A stretch of 20,029 nt of DNA from Muribaculaceae bacterium (lineage in GTDB: Bacteria > Bacteroidota > Bacteroidia > Bacteroidales > Muribaculaceae). A program made the translations under genes and the position numbers. Under the pieces are notes generated by a model that was given only the letters and a program-made list of their open reading frames with translations, did not search any database and had not been told where the DNA came from. Of this stretch, positions 13,701-20,029 are shown piece by piece (the stretch's first letter is position 1; each line of letters begins with the position of its first letter). Location: assembly GCA_020026215.1 (NCBI GenBank), contig JAHHQT010000028.1, positions 1-20,029 of the forward strand. Reading direction: 5' to 3'.

Positions 13701-13742
13701 AAAAAATCCCCTAATAGCAAAAGTAGTGCTATTAGGGGATTT
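13701..13742. terminator. Bidirectional terminator after the DUF1015 gene
   Basis: A perfect 16-bp stem (13704-13719 with 13727-13742) encloses a 7-base loop. On the + strand the stem ends in T and continues CTTTATT; on the minus strand it is followed by an uninterrupted T-run from 13706 to 13701. It can therefore stop transcripts from both sides of this convergent region. Confidence 0.92.
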
Positions 13743-13889
13743 CTTTATTGCTGAATTGGTAAACTATAATGTTTTGTCATTTTGTCAATATAGAGCATTC
13801 TTTTATTGTTTTCCATAAATTATAGTTCTTGATTTAGGTATCACAAAATTGCGGAATATTAATATCAACTTACAATATTGGAAATAATA

Positions 13890-13923
13890 AAAACGGAAGC
13901 CATTTTACAATGACCTCCGTTTT
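13890..13923 (-). terminator. Terminator of the glycogen synthase-phosphorylase unit
   Basis: AAAACGGA (13890-13897) pairs with TCCGTTTT (13916-13923); after two mismatches CATT pairs with AATG inside. Read on the minus strand, the stem is followed by TATTATTT, and it lies 24 bases after the phosphorylase stop codon. The 249 bases between the DUF1015 and phosphorylase genes hold only this and the preceding terminator. Confidence 0.8.
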
Positions 13924-13946
13924 ATTATTTGATTAATCCGTAGGGA

Positions 13947-16499
13947 TTAGAACCATTTCAAGTAAGCGAAACTTTGACGGTGTGCCAAATCTGGTTTTTT
14001 AGGGAAAATACGGAATCCAAGTTGGAATAGACCTGCTGATTTGATGAAGTCTTTCAATTCGAATGTTACGATGTTGCCATCTTCAGCAATCTTGTTGAAT
14101 TCAACAGCTTCCTTGAATTTCATTTCACCGTGTTCGTTAGAGTAAACTACCAATTCAACACCAAGATCGTTGTTCACGCCGTTAGTGTCAATTTTTGTAG
14201 TTACTGTGTATTCATGTCCGAAGATTGAACTGTTCATAAGTTCAGCAGGAACATGAGTTTCAATAACGTGAACACCTTCCCAACGGTTAGCTACATTCTC
14301 TTTCCATTCAACCAATTGTTTTGCTTTTGCATAGTTATCAGCTTTCAATGCACGAGAATATTCGCCTTCTTTGTTGTAGAAACGAACGATGTAGTCATCG
14401 ATCATACGTTTCATTGTAAAGTTAGGAGCGATATGTGCAATTGAATTCTTGATGTATTGAATCCATTCAGGAGAATATCCTTTAGAGTTCTTAGCAAAGT
14501 ACAATGGAATGATTTCATTTTCCAAAGTAGCGTAGATAGTAGCAGCATCAAGTTGGTCTTGTTGGCTTTGATCTGTAAATGTACGTTTTTCAGTTAGTGC
14601 CCAACCAGCATCTTTGCGATAGCCTTCATACCACCATCCGTCAAGTACTGAGAAGTTAAGGACACCGTTCATTTCAGCTTTTTCACCAGATGTACCAGAT
14701 GCTTCAAGAGGACGAGTAGGAGTGTTCAACCAAACATCAACACCAGAAATCAAGCGTTTAGACAATGTCATATCGTAGTTTTCCAAGAAGATGATTTTGC
14801 CAAGGAATTGAGGCATTCTTGAAATTTCAACGATACGTTTGATTAAATCTTGACCGGCACCGTCAGCTGGGTGTGCTTTACCGGCAAATACGAATTGTAC
14901 TGGGAATTTCTCGTTATTAACAATCTTAGACAATCTGTCAAGGTCAGTGAATAGCAAGTGAGCACGTTTGTATGTGGCGAAACGACGGGCAAAACCGATA
15001 ATCAATGCGTTAGGATTGATTTTTTCAAGGATTGACATGATACGAGAAGGGTCACCTTGATTCTTCAACCATGTTTCTTTGAATTCGCGTTTAACGAAGT
15101 TGATGAATTTATTTTTCAATGCAACTCGGATATCCCAAATGTCTTGTTCTTTAGCACGTAGGATAGGAGCCCATGCGTTTTCGTCAGATTGATTTTTGTA
15201 CCAGTCTTCACCAAATGTCTTTTCGTAGTATGCTTTCCATTCAGAAGCAGCCCATGTTGGCATGTGAACACCGTTAGTAACGTAAGATACGTGTGATTCT
15301 TCAGGTGCATAACCTTTCCAAACACCTTGGAACATACGTTTTGAAACTTCTCCGTGCAACCAGCTAACACCGTTAGATTCTTGACAAGTGTTAAGTGCAA
15401 ATACACTCATTGAGAAACGTTCGTTAGTGTTAGGATTTTCACGACCCATGTTCATCAATTCAGTCCATGAGATACCTAATTTAGCAGGGAATTCACCCAT
15501 ATATTTGCCGAACAAACCTTCTTCGAAATAGTCGTGACCTGCAGGAACTGGAGTGTGAACAGTATAAAGACCAGTTGATTTTACCATTTCAAGGGCAACT
15601 TCGAAGCTTAGGTGTTCGTTTTGTACGTATTCAACCAAACGTTGCAAGTTAAGCAATGCAGCGTGGCCTTCATTGCAGTGGTAAAGTTCAGTATTGATAC
15701 CTAGTTTACGCAACATGATGATACCACCGATACCCAACAAGTATTCTTGTTTAATACGGTTTTCCCAGTCACCACCATAAAGTTTGTGAGTGATAGGGCG
15801 GTCGTATTCAGAGTTCATGTTATTATCTGTATCAAGAAGGTACAATTTAACGCGGCCTACGTTAACTCTCCATACGTTACAATAGATGTCACGACCTGGA
15901 TAAGGTACAGCCAAAACCATAGGTTTGCCGTCTTCAAGGACTGGTTCAACTGGGATTTGGTTGAAGTTTTGAGTTAAGTATTCAGCGATTTGTTGTCCGT
16001 CCATTGACAAAGATTGGTTGAAGTAACCATATCTGTAAAGGAAACCGACAGCTGTCAAATCTACACAAGAGTCAGATGCTTCTTTGATGTAGTCACCGGC
16101 CAAAACGCCAAGACCACCAGAATAGATTTTCAAAGCATTACACAAACCGTATTCCATACTGAAGTATGAAATTGAAGGAACGTCTGTACGTTTAGGTTGT
16201 GCCATATATTCTTTGAAAGACTTGTAGACAGAATCAATTCTGTCAAGCATAGCTTTGTCATTTGCAAGGGCTTCGCATTTGTCAAAGTCTAATTTTTGCA
16301 ACAACAATACTGGGTTTTCGCCAGTTGCTCTCCATAGGTCAGGATCAATATCGTGAAACAAGGTTTTAGCATTACTGTTCCATGACCACCATACGTTGTG
16401 TGAAAGCTCATCAAGGCATTTCAATTTAGCAGGCAACTCTGTATGGATGGTAACATCTCTCCATACAGGAGCGTTAGTACTACTTACTTGTAATTTCAT
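13947..16499 (-). CDS. glgP: Alpha-glucan phosphorylase (GT35, DUF3417-type)
   Basis: Pyridoxal-phosphate enzyme that releases glucose 1-phosphate from the non-reducing ends of glycogen or maltodextrin using phosphate. The 850-residue protein is the bacterial/archaeal form with an N-terminal DUF3417 region (about 12-120, LSHNVWWSWN at 32-41), then SYFSMEYGL (111-119) and SGGLGVLAGDYIKEASD (127-143), the usual start of the catalytic part. In TRPLEASGTSGEKAEMNGVLN the lysine at residue 607 is the expected PLP Schiff-base residue. It lacks the N-terminal regulatory extension of animal phosphorylases. It begins 41 bases after the glycogen synthase gene and is the second gene of that operon, so synthesis and breakdown of the polymer are cotranscribed. 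Substrate chain length (glycogen or maltodextrin) cannot be told apart. Confidence 0.95.
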   Translation of the reverse strand: MKLQVSSTNAPVWRDVTIHTELPAKLKCLDELSHNVWWSWNSNAKTLFHDIDPDLWRATGENPVLLLQKLDFDKCEALANDKAMLDRIDSVYKSFKEYMAQPKRTDVPSISYFSMEYGLCNALKIYSGGLGVLAGDYIKEASDSCVDLTAVGFLYRYGYFNQSLSMDGQQIAEYLTQNFNQIPVEPVLEDGKPMVLAVPYPGRDIYCNVWRVNVGRVKLYLLDTDNNMNSEYDRPITHKLYGGDWENRIKQEYLLGIGGIIMLRKLGINTELYHCNEGHAALLNLQRLVEYVQNEHLSFEVALEMVKSTGLYTVHTPVPAGHDYFEEGLFGKYMGEFPAKLGISWTELMNMGRENPNTNERFSMSVFALNTCQESNGVSWLHGEVSKRMFQGVWKGYAPEESHVSYVTNGVHMPTWAASEWKAYYEKTFGEDWYKNQSDENAWAPILRAKEQDIWDIRVALKNKFINFVKREFKETWLKNQGDPSRIMSILEKINPNALIIGFARRFATYKRAHLLFTDLDRLSKIVNNEKFPVQFVFAGKAHPADGAGQDLIKRIVEISRMPQFLGKIIFLENYDMTLSKRLISGVDVWLNTPTRPLEASGTSGEKAEMNGVLNFSVLDGWWYEGYRKDAGWALTEKRTFTDQSQQDQLDAATIYATLENEIIPLYFAKNSKGYSPEWIQYIKNSIAHIAPNFTMKRMIDDYIVRFYNKEGEYSRALKADNYAKAKQLVEWKENVANRWEGVHVIETHVPAELMNSSIFGHEYTVTTKIDTNGVNNDLGVELVVYSNEHGEMKFKEAVEFNKIAEDGNIVTFELKDFIKSAGLFQLGFRIFPKKPDLAHRQSFAYLKWF

Positions 16500-16540
16500 A
16501 GTTAATTATTTTTATTAATAGGCTTATAAGGCCTTGTTTA

Positions 16541-18199
16541 TTATTTGTTTAAATTTTCTAATGCAATTTTATAGGCATCGTGATAATAGGTGATAAAATT
16601 ATCCCATTCCGCTTTCTTGGATGACTTGATGGCTGTAGCGCGTACTTTTGCAATTTCAGTCTTGCTCATTTGCCACAATTCAAGCAATGAATTGGAAATT
16701 TCAGTGATGCTATTGAAATAGTTGGAGTCGGTACGTGTAACAACCTTTACACCGCAAGCCTGGAATGAATTTTCAAATGTCGAAAGAATCCATTGTCCGA
16801 AACCTGCTAAGTTGGTAGAAATAGTTGGTACACCGAATGCGATACCTTCGTGAGGTGTATAGCCCCAAGGTTCATAGTAAGAAGGGAATACTGTCGCGTC
16901 GAAACCGATTAGCAAATCATAGTATGACATATTGAATATTCCGTCATCACCATTCAAATAACATGGAACATAAACTACATTCACCTTGTCAAAACTGTTG
17001 TTGTGTAAACCCAAATAATGCAAGTGGTTGTAGATGCAGTCAGATGAATAGTTGTGTAGAGTATGAGTGATGATAGGGTCTTCCAATCCTTCGTGAACTT
17101 TGCTCTTTGATTCAAGCGCTTTTTTCAAATCTTTGCGAGCATCCATTGACCATGCAGGGACAAGGATGTAGGCAATGATTTCGCGTTTGCTTGATGACGG
17201 ATAGTTGTTGCGAATTTCATTAATGGTGTCAATGAACATATTTAATCCTTTGTTGCGGAATTCATTTCTTCCCGAAGTGGCAACGATAAAAGTGTCATCA
17301 TCAAATTTTTTACCAGTCAAGCAACTTGCCACGTTCAAGAGTTTTTCTCTGGCTGTAGCACGTGCTTCGTCATATTTTTTGCCTTTAGGTACAAATGCGC
17401 GTTCAAATCCGTTTGGAGTAACCACTTGTGGGCGGATGTCCAATAGTTGTTCACACTCATTGGCTGTCACTTCACTGACTGTTGTAAAACAGTCTGCATT
17501 GTGGGCTGCAGCCTTTTCAAGTGAGTGCTTGGACTGCATATTTAATTCGGCAGCCATTTGGTCACCATTGTAGTTCTTGAAGTAGTCGTATAAAGGTTTG
17601 CCGTTACCACAAATACTGCGACCGATGCTGGTTGCGTGAGTGGTGAACACTGTTGCAATTTTAGGAGAATGTGCTTTAGTATAAAGCAATCCCATACCTG
17701 TAGTCCATTCATCGAAGTGGGCGATAACATTGTCTGTAGGTTTGGCAAGATGTTTGGCACAGCTGTCAATTACCATTGATGCAGCTACACCAAAAGCGCA
17801 ACCTTCGTCGTAATCTCCATAAGCGTGAAGAGAATCTACACCGAATTTTTCCCACATTTCACCATAGACTTGGTCTTTGATGGCGTATATTGAATCGAAT
17901 TTAACAAGTATTGCGATCGGATTTCCCGGAATTGTCCATTTACCAACACGTACTTTTATTCCTTGAGGAAGCGTGTTTTCGTAGTCCCAATTTTTTAGAA
18001 TCGTTTTGGATTCTTTGAAGAAAGGGGATGGGTTTTCTTTAGTCCATACATCAGGACCAATAAAGATTAGGTTATTCTTATACTCTTTTTGCAAAACTTT
18101 TGCTTTGGTAGAGAGTACTGTATATATTCCTCCTACTTTATTGCAGACTTCCCAACTAGTTTCAAATAAGAAATTGGACTTATCTTTAATGTTTGACAT
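16541..18199 (-). CDS. Glycogen synthase, GT3 (eukaryote-like) family
   Basis: Elongates alpha-1,4-glucan by transferring glucose from a nucleotide sugar, expected to be UDP-glucose as in other GT3 enzymes and unlike the ADP-glucose-using GT5 GlgA. The 552-residue product starts with FETSWEVCNKVGGIYTV (12-28), almost the same as the N-terminus of animal and fungal glycogen synthase, and has the GT-B active-site motif EPWGYTPHE (443-451). It is much shorter than the human enzyme (about 737 residues): both terminal phosphoregulated tails are absent. The C-terminal helix corresponding to the glucose-6-phosphate-sensing arginine cluster reads KVRATAIKSSKKAEW (518-532 approximately), with lysines and few arginines. 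GT3 synthases are a known trait of Bacteroidetes. It is the first gene of an operon with the phosphorylase. Confidence 0.93.
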   Translation of the reverse strand: MSNIKDKSNFLFETSWEVCNKVGGIYTVLSTKAKVLQKEYKNNLIFIGPDVWTKENPSPFFKESKTILKNWDYENTLPQGIKVRVGKWTIPGNPIAILVKFDSIYAIKDQVYGEMWEKFGVDSLHAYGDYDEGCAFGVAASMVIDSCAKHLAKPTDNVIAHFDEWTTGMGLLYTKAHSPKIATVFTTHATSIGRSICGNGKPLYDYFKNYNGDQMAAELNMQSKHSLEKAAAHNADCFTTVSEVTANECEQLLDIRPQVVTPNGFERAFVPKGKKYDEARATAREKLLNVASCLTGKKFDDDTFIVATSGRNEFRNKGLNMFIDTINEIRNNYPSSSKREIIAYILVPAWSMDARKDLKKALESKSKVHEGLEDPIITHTLHNYSSDCIYNHLHYLGLHNNSFDKVNVVYVPCYLNGDDGIFNMSYYDLLIGFDATVFPSYYEPWGYTPHEGIAFGVPTISTNLAGFGQWILSTFENSFQACGVKVVTRTDSNYFNSITEISNSLLELWQMSKTEIAKVRATAIKSSKKAEWDNFITYYHDAYKIALENLNK

Positions 18200-18232
18200 A
18201 AAAATGTAAGATACTAATTAAAAATCAAAGCA

Positions 18233-18240
18233 CAAATGTA
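18233..18240 (-). promoter_or_regulatory. -7 box of the glycogen operon
   Basis: On the minus strand this reads TACATTTG, a match to TAnnTTTG. A run of nine A lies in the spacer region just upstream and no clear -33 TTTG is seen. The predicted leader is about 28 bases. The rest of the 267-base gap up to the transporter gene is AT-rich and otherwise holds only the transporter terminator. Confidence 0.5.
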
Positions 18241-18405
18241 CGTATTTTTTTTTAATTTAACTCAGTTTAAATGGCTGTAATCGTGGATTTTTTGCCAAAA
18301 AATAAGTCAAAATGATGCAAAAAAATAGTATTAATCGGCATTATGCATATTTTATCACTTTTTTTATTTCAATAAGATTTTTTGTACAATTAGTGAAAAA
18401 TAAGG

Positions 18406-18435
18406 ACAGCCGGCCATAAACCCACGGTCGGCTGT
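18406..18435 (-). terminator. Terminator of the MFS transporter gene
   Basis: ACAGCCGGCC (18406-18415) pairs with GGTCGGCTGT (18426-18435) with one G-T wobble and a 10-base loop. On the minus strand the stem is followed by CCTTATTTTTC, a T-rich tract. It begins 31 bases after the transporter stop codon and separates it from the glycogen operon. Confidence 0.85.
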
Positions 18436-18466
18436 AATATAGATTTATTGTAAATTCAATTGAATG

Positions 18467-19840
18467 TTATTTTGAAGCAGTTACTTTTTGGTCTTTTTCT
18501 TTAATAATGAACACACAGAATGCGCCAATTACCAAGAATACACCTGCCAAGAACAACATGTTTACTTCTGGTGCAACTTGTCCTTCCGGAGTCATCAACT
18601 TCAAGATTGAACCACCAAGGGCAGCGGCACAGATTTGAGGAACACAAATTGTACCATTGAACAAACCTAAGTAGGTTCCCATGTGACCGCCGGTCAATGC
18701 GTTGGTCAAGATGGTGAATGGAAGAGCAAGCATTGCAGCCCATGCACAACCTATTAATAGGAATGAGATGAACAATAGGTATTGGTCATGGATGAAGAAG
18801 ATGGACATAAATCCGATACCGCCCAAAATCAAGCTAAGCATATAGATGAACTTGCGGTTCTTGAACAATGGAATTACCATTGCCCAAAGCACAGAACCGA
18901 TAGCTTGTACTGCGAAATAGATACCTACCCAGTTGCCGGCTTCTTGGAAAGCGGTAGAAGTAGTATCAATGACAGAACCTTTCAATGGAGCGTCAAATAC
19001 GTTCAAGGCAATAGAGCCATTGGTATAAGTCCACATGAACATAAAGGCTGCCCAGCAGAAGAATTGTACTAAACCTACAGTCCAGAATGCTGACGGTGCT
19101 TTTACCAACAGGTGAAACATCATTGTCACTGGATTGGATTTTTTGTCATCGTCTTTTTCTTCTTCTGTGATGCCGTGATATTCTGCATATTCTTTCGGTG
19201 GCATTTCCTTCACTTTGGCACTGGTGTAGATGACACAGGCAATAAGGATAGCTGCACCAATATAGAATGAATAGATTACTGTATCAGGAATTACTCCGTC
19301 TGGAGCAATATTTTTAATGCCAATCCAAGCCAAGAAGAATGGGAATACATATCCTACCAAGCTACCTGCATTGCATAAGAAACTTTGAATGGAATAGGCA
19401 AGGCCTTTTTGCTTTTCGTTGACCATATCACCTACCAACATTTTAAAAGGTTGCATAGCCATATTGATAGAGGTATCCAAAAACATCAATGCCATTAAAC
19501 CGAAAATCATGGCTGTGCTGACTGACATCCCAAAACTGCCTGAGTTCGGAAGCAGGCACATGACAATAACAGCAATTAATGCTCCAATGAATAGGTAAGG
19601 GATACGACGGCCGAAACGGCACCATGTTTTATCACTTGCAGCACCGATAATAGGTTGTACAATAATACCCATCAAAGGAGGTAAAATCCAGAAATAACTT
19701 AAATCGTGAGGGTCAGCTCCTAAGGTTGAAAAGATACGGCTGATGTTTGCGCTTTGTAAAGCATAGGCTATTTGTACGCCAAAGAACCCGAAACTAAGGT
19801 TCCATAGTTTCCAAAAACTTAAATCTTGCTTAGATTTCAT
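18467..19840 (-). CDS. MFS sugar transporter (GPH/SLC45-like), probable maltose importer
   Basis: An inner-membrane transporter with about twelve hydrophobic segments. The 457-residue form starts at the ATG ending at 19840; the frame stays open 49 codons further upstream, but a -7 promoter box lies inside that extension and family proteins begin close to FWKLWNLSFGFFGVQIAYALQ. Residues 53-70 (LPPLMGIIVQPIIGAASD) followed by CRFGRRIPY (74-82) form the loop 2-3 MFS motif as seen in SLC45-like sucrose/maltose transporters. A long charged cytoplasmic loop (EYHGITEEEKDDDKKSN) lies in the middle between the two six-helix halves. Related Bacteroidetes genes often sit with maltose phosphorylase and sus-like genes; here the neighbours are the glycogen synthase and phosphorylase, which supports an alpha-glucoside substrate. 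Sugar specificity is inferred, not shown. Confidence 0.88.
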   Translation of the reverse strand: MKSKQDLSFWKLWNLSFGFFGVQIAYALQSANISRIFSTLGADPHDLSYFWILPPLMGIIVQPIIGAASDKTWCRFGRRIPYLFIGALIAVIVMCLLPNSGSFGMSVSTAMIFGLMALMFLDTSINMAMQPFKMLVGDMVNEKQKGLAYSIQSFLCNAGSLVGYVFPFFLAWIGIKNIAPDGVIPDTVIYSFYIGAAILIACVIYTSAKVKEMPPKEYAEYHGITEEEKDDDKKSNPVTMMFHLLVKAPSAFWTVGLVQFFCWAAFMFMWTYTNGSIALNVFDAPLKGSVIDTTSTAFQEAGNWVGIYFAVQAIGSVLWAMVIPLFKNRKFIYMLSLILGGIGFMSIFFIHDQYLLFISFLLIGCAWAAMLALPFTILTNALTGGHMGTYLGLFNGTICVPQICAAALGGSILKLMTPEGQVAPEVNMLFLAGVFLVIGAFCVFIIKEKDQKVTASK

Positions 19841-19893
19841 GTTTATTAAATTTTTATTTTGCAACTTTATTAAGTGAATTCGAATCAATAGGG

Positions 19894-19901
19894 CAAAGAT
19901 A
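19894..19901 (-). promoter_or_regulatory. -7 box of the MFS transporter gene
   Basis: On the minus strand this reads TATCTTTG, a full match to TAnnTTTG; the -33 position has no TTTG. The predicted start near 19888 leaves a leader of about 47 bases. The remaining bases to the window end (19902-20029) show no gene I can support. Confidence 0.5.
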
Positions 19902-20029
19902 ATAAAACACGCCCGATTTCGGATGGATTTAGGAAGAATAATGTAAACTATTGGGCTTTCAGGGAGATACGCAGCATTATTCCGCATTTGTAAATGTGTG
20001 CTTTGAAGCCGTTTTTTGAATAGTTAAGC

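Noticed and set aside
13762..13827. 9-bp inverted repeat AACTATAAT / ATTATAGTT with 48-base spacing
   Set aside because: Short, AT-only apart from one pair and widely spaced in an AT-rich intergenic region; expected by chance and not near any promoter.
18288..18302. T6-GCC-A6 mini-hairpin upstream of the glycogen synthase gene
   Set aside because: Homopolymer arms of this size are common in AT-rich intergenic DNA, and its position shows no relation to a terminator or to the predicted promoter.
19841..19987. 49-residue N-terminal extension of the MFS transporter
   Set aside because: A TATCTTTG promoter box lies inside it and related proteins begin near the ATG at 19840. An extra membrane segment in the extension would also break the usual 12-segment layout.
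1..20029. Search for CRISPR arrays, tandem repeats, insertion sequences, phage or defence genes, tRNA or rRNA
   Set aside because: No regularly spaced repeats, transposase or integrase motifs, defence-protein motifs or RNA-gene signatures were seen by eye. Gene content and codon choice are uniform across the window.

Overview
The window comes from a Bacteroidetes genome, most likely Bacteroidales. Three things support this. The promoters match the Bacteroides type (TAnnTTTG, in one case with a TTTG 19 bases upstream). Start codons show almost no Shine-Dalgarno sequence. The gene content is typical of the group: a secreted parvulin next to guaB, an exported M49 dipeptidyl peptidase III with HECLGH, a GT3-type glycogen synthase paired with a DUF3417-type phosphorylase, and a fur-purA pair. 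Base composition is moderately AT-rich and leucine is mostly encoded by TTG. I see no rRNA, tRNA, CRISPR array, insertion sequence, phage gene or other sign of recent transfer. This is mainly core chromosome.

Left part, + strand (1-9236). The 3' end of guaB (IMP dehydrogenase) is followed by a long inverted repeat. Next comes a two-domain periplasmic parvulin (SurA/PpiC type) that is broken in this sequence: the frame changes near 1425-1450 and the start of its second parvulin domain is missing. After a clear terminator, a promoter leads into a tight run of four genes: dxr (isoprenoid precursor synthesis), rseP (site-2 protease), an RlmI-type rRNA methyltransferase, and a lipoprotein dipeptidyl peptidase III, closed by a strong terminator. 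A separate small gene for an AlkD-like HEAT-repeat protein follows, with its own promoter and a terminator that overlaps its stop codon.

Middle (9240-13742). Two minus-strand genes, an EamA transporter and a one-domain PAS protein, lie 1 base apart. They diverge from a + strand group: a Fur-family regulator with an almost leaderless predicted transcript, purA (adenylosuccinate synthase) and a DUF1015 protein. The divergent intergenic region holds a perfect 11-bp inverted repeat. With guaB at the left edge, both branches of purine synthesis from IMP are represented in the window.

Right part, minus strand (13890-20029). A storage-polysaccharide block contains a eukaryote-like GT3 glycogen synthase followed 41 bases later by a GT35 alpha-glucan phosphorylase, and upstream a sugar transporter of the MFS/GPH-SLC45 type that probably imports maltose or maltodextrins. 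Together they suggest import of alpha-glucoside sugar, storage as glycogen and remobilisation as glucose 1-phosphate.

I did not find a convincing new multi-gene system. The points most worth checking are the broken parvulin gene with its junction readable in two frames, the DUF1015 protein with a DGHHR motif, the orphan PAS protein coupled to an EamA transporter, and the fur promoter/inverted-repeat region.
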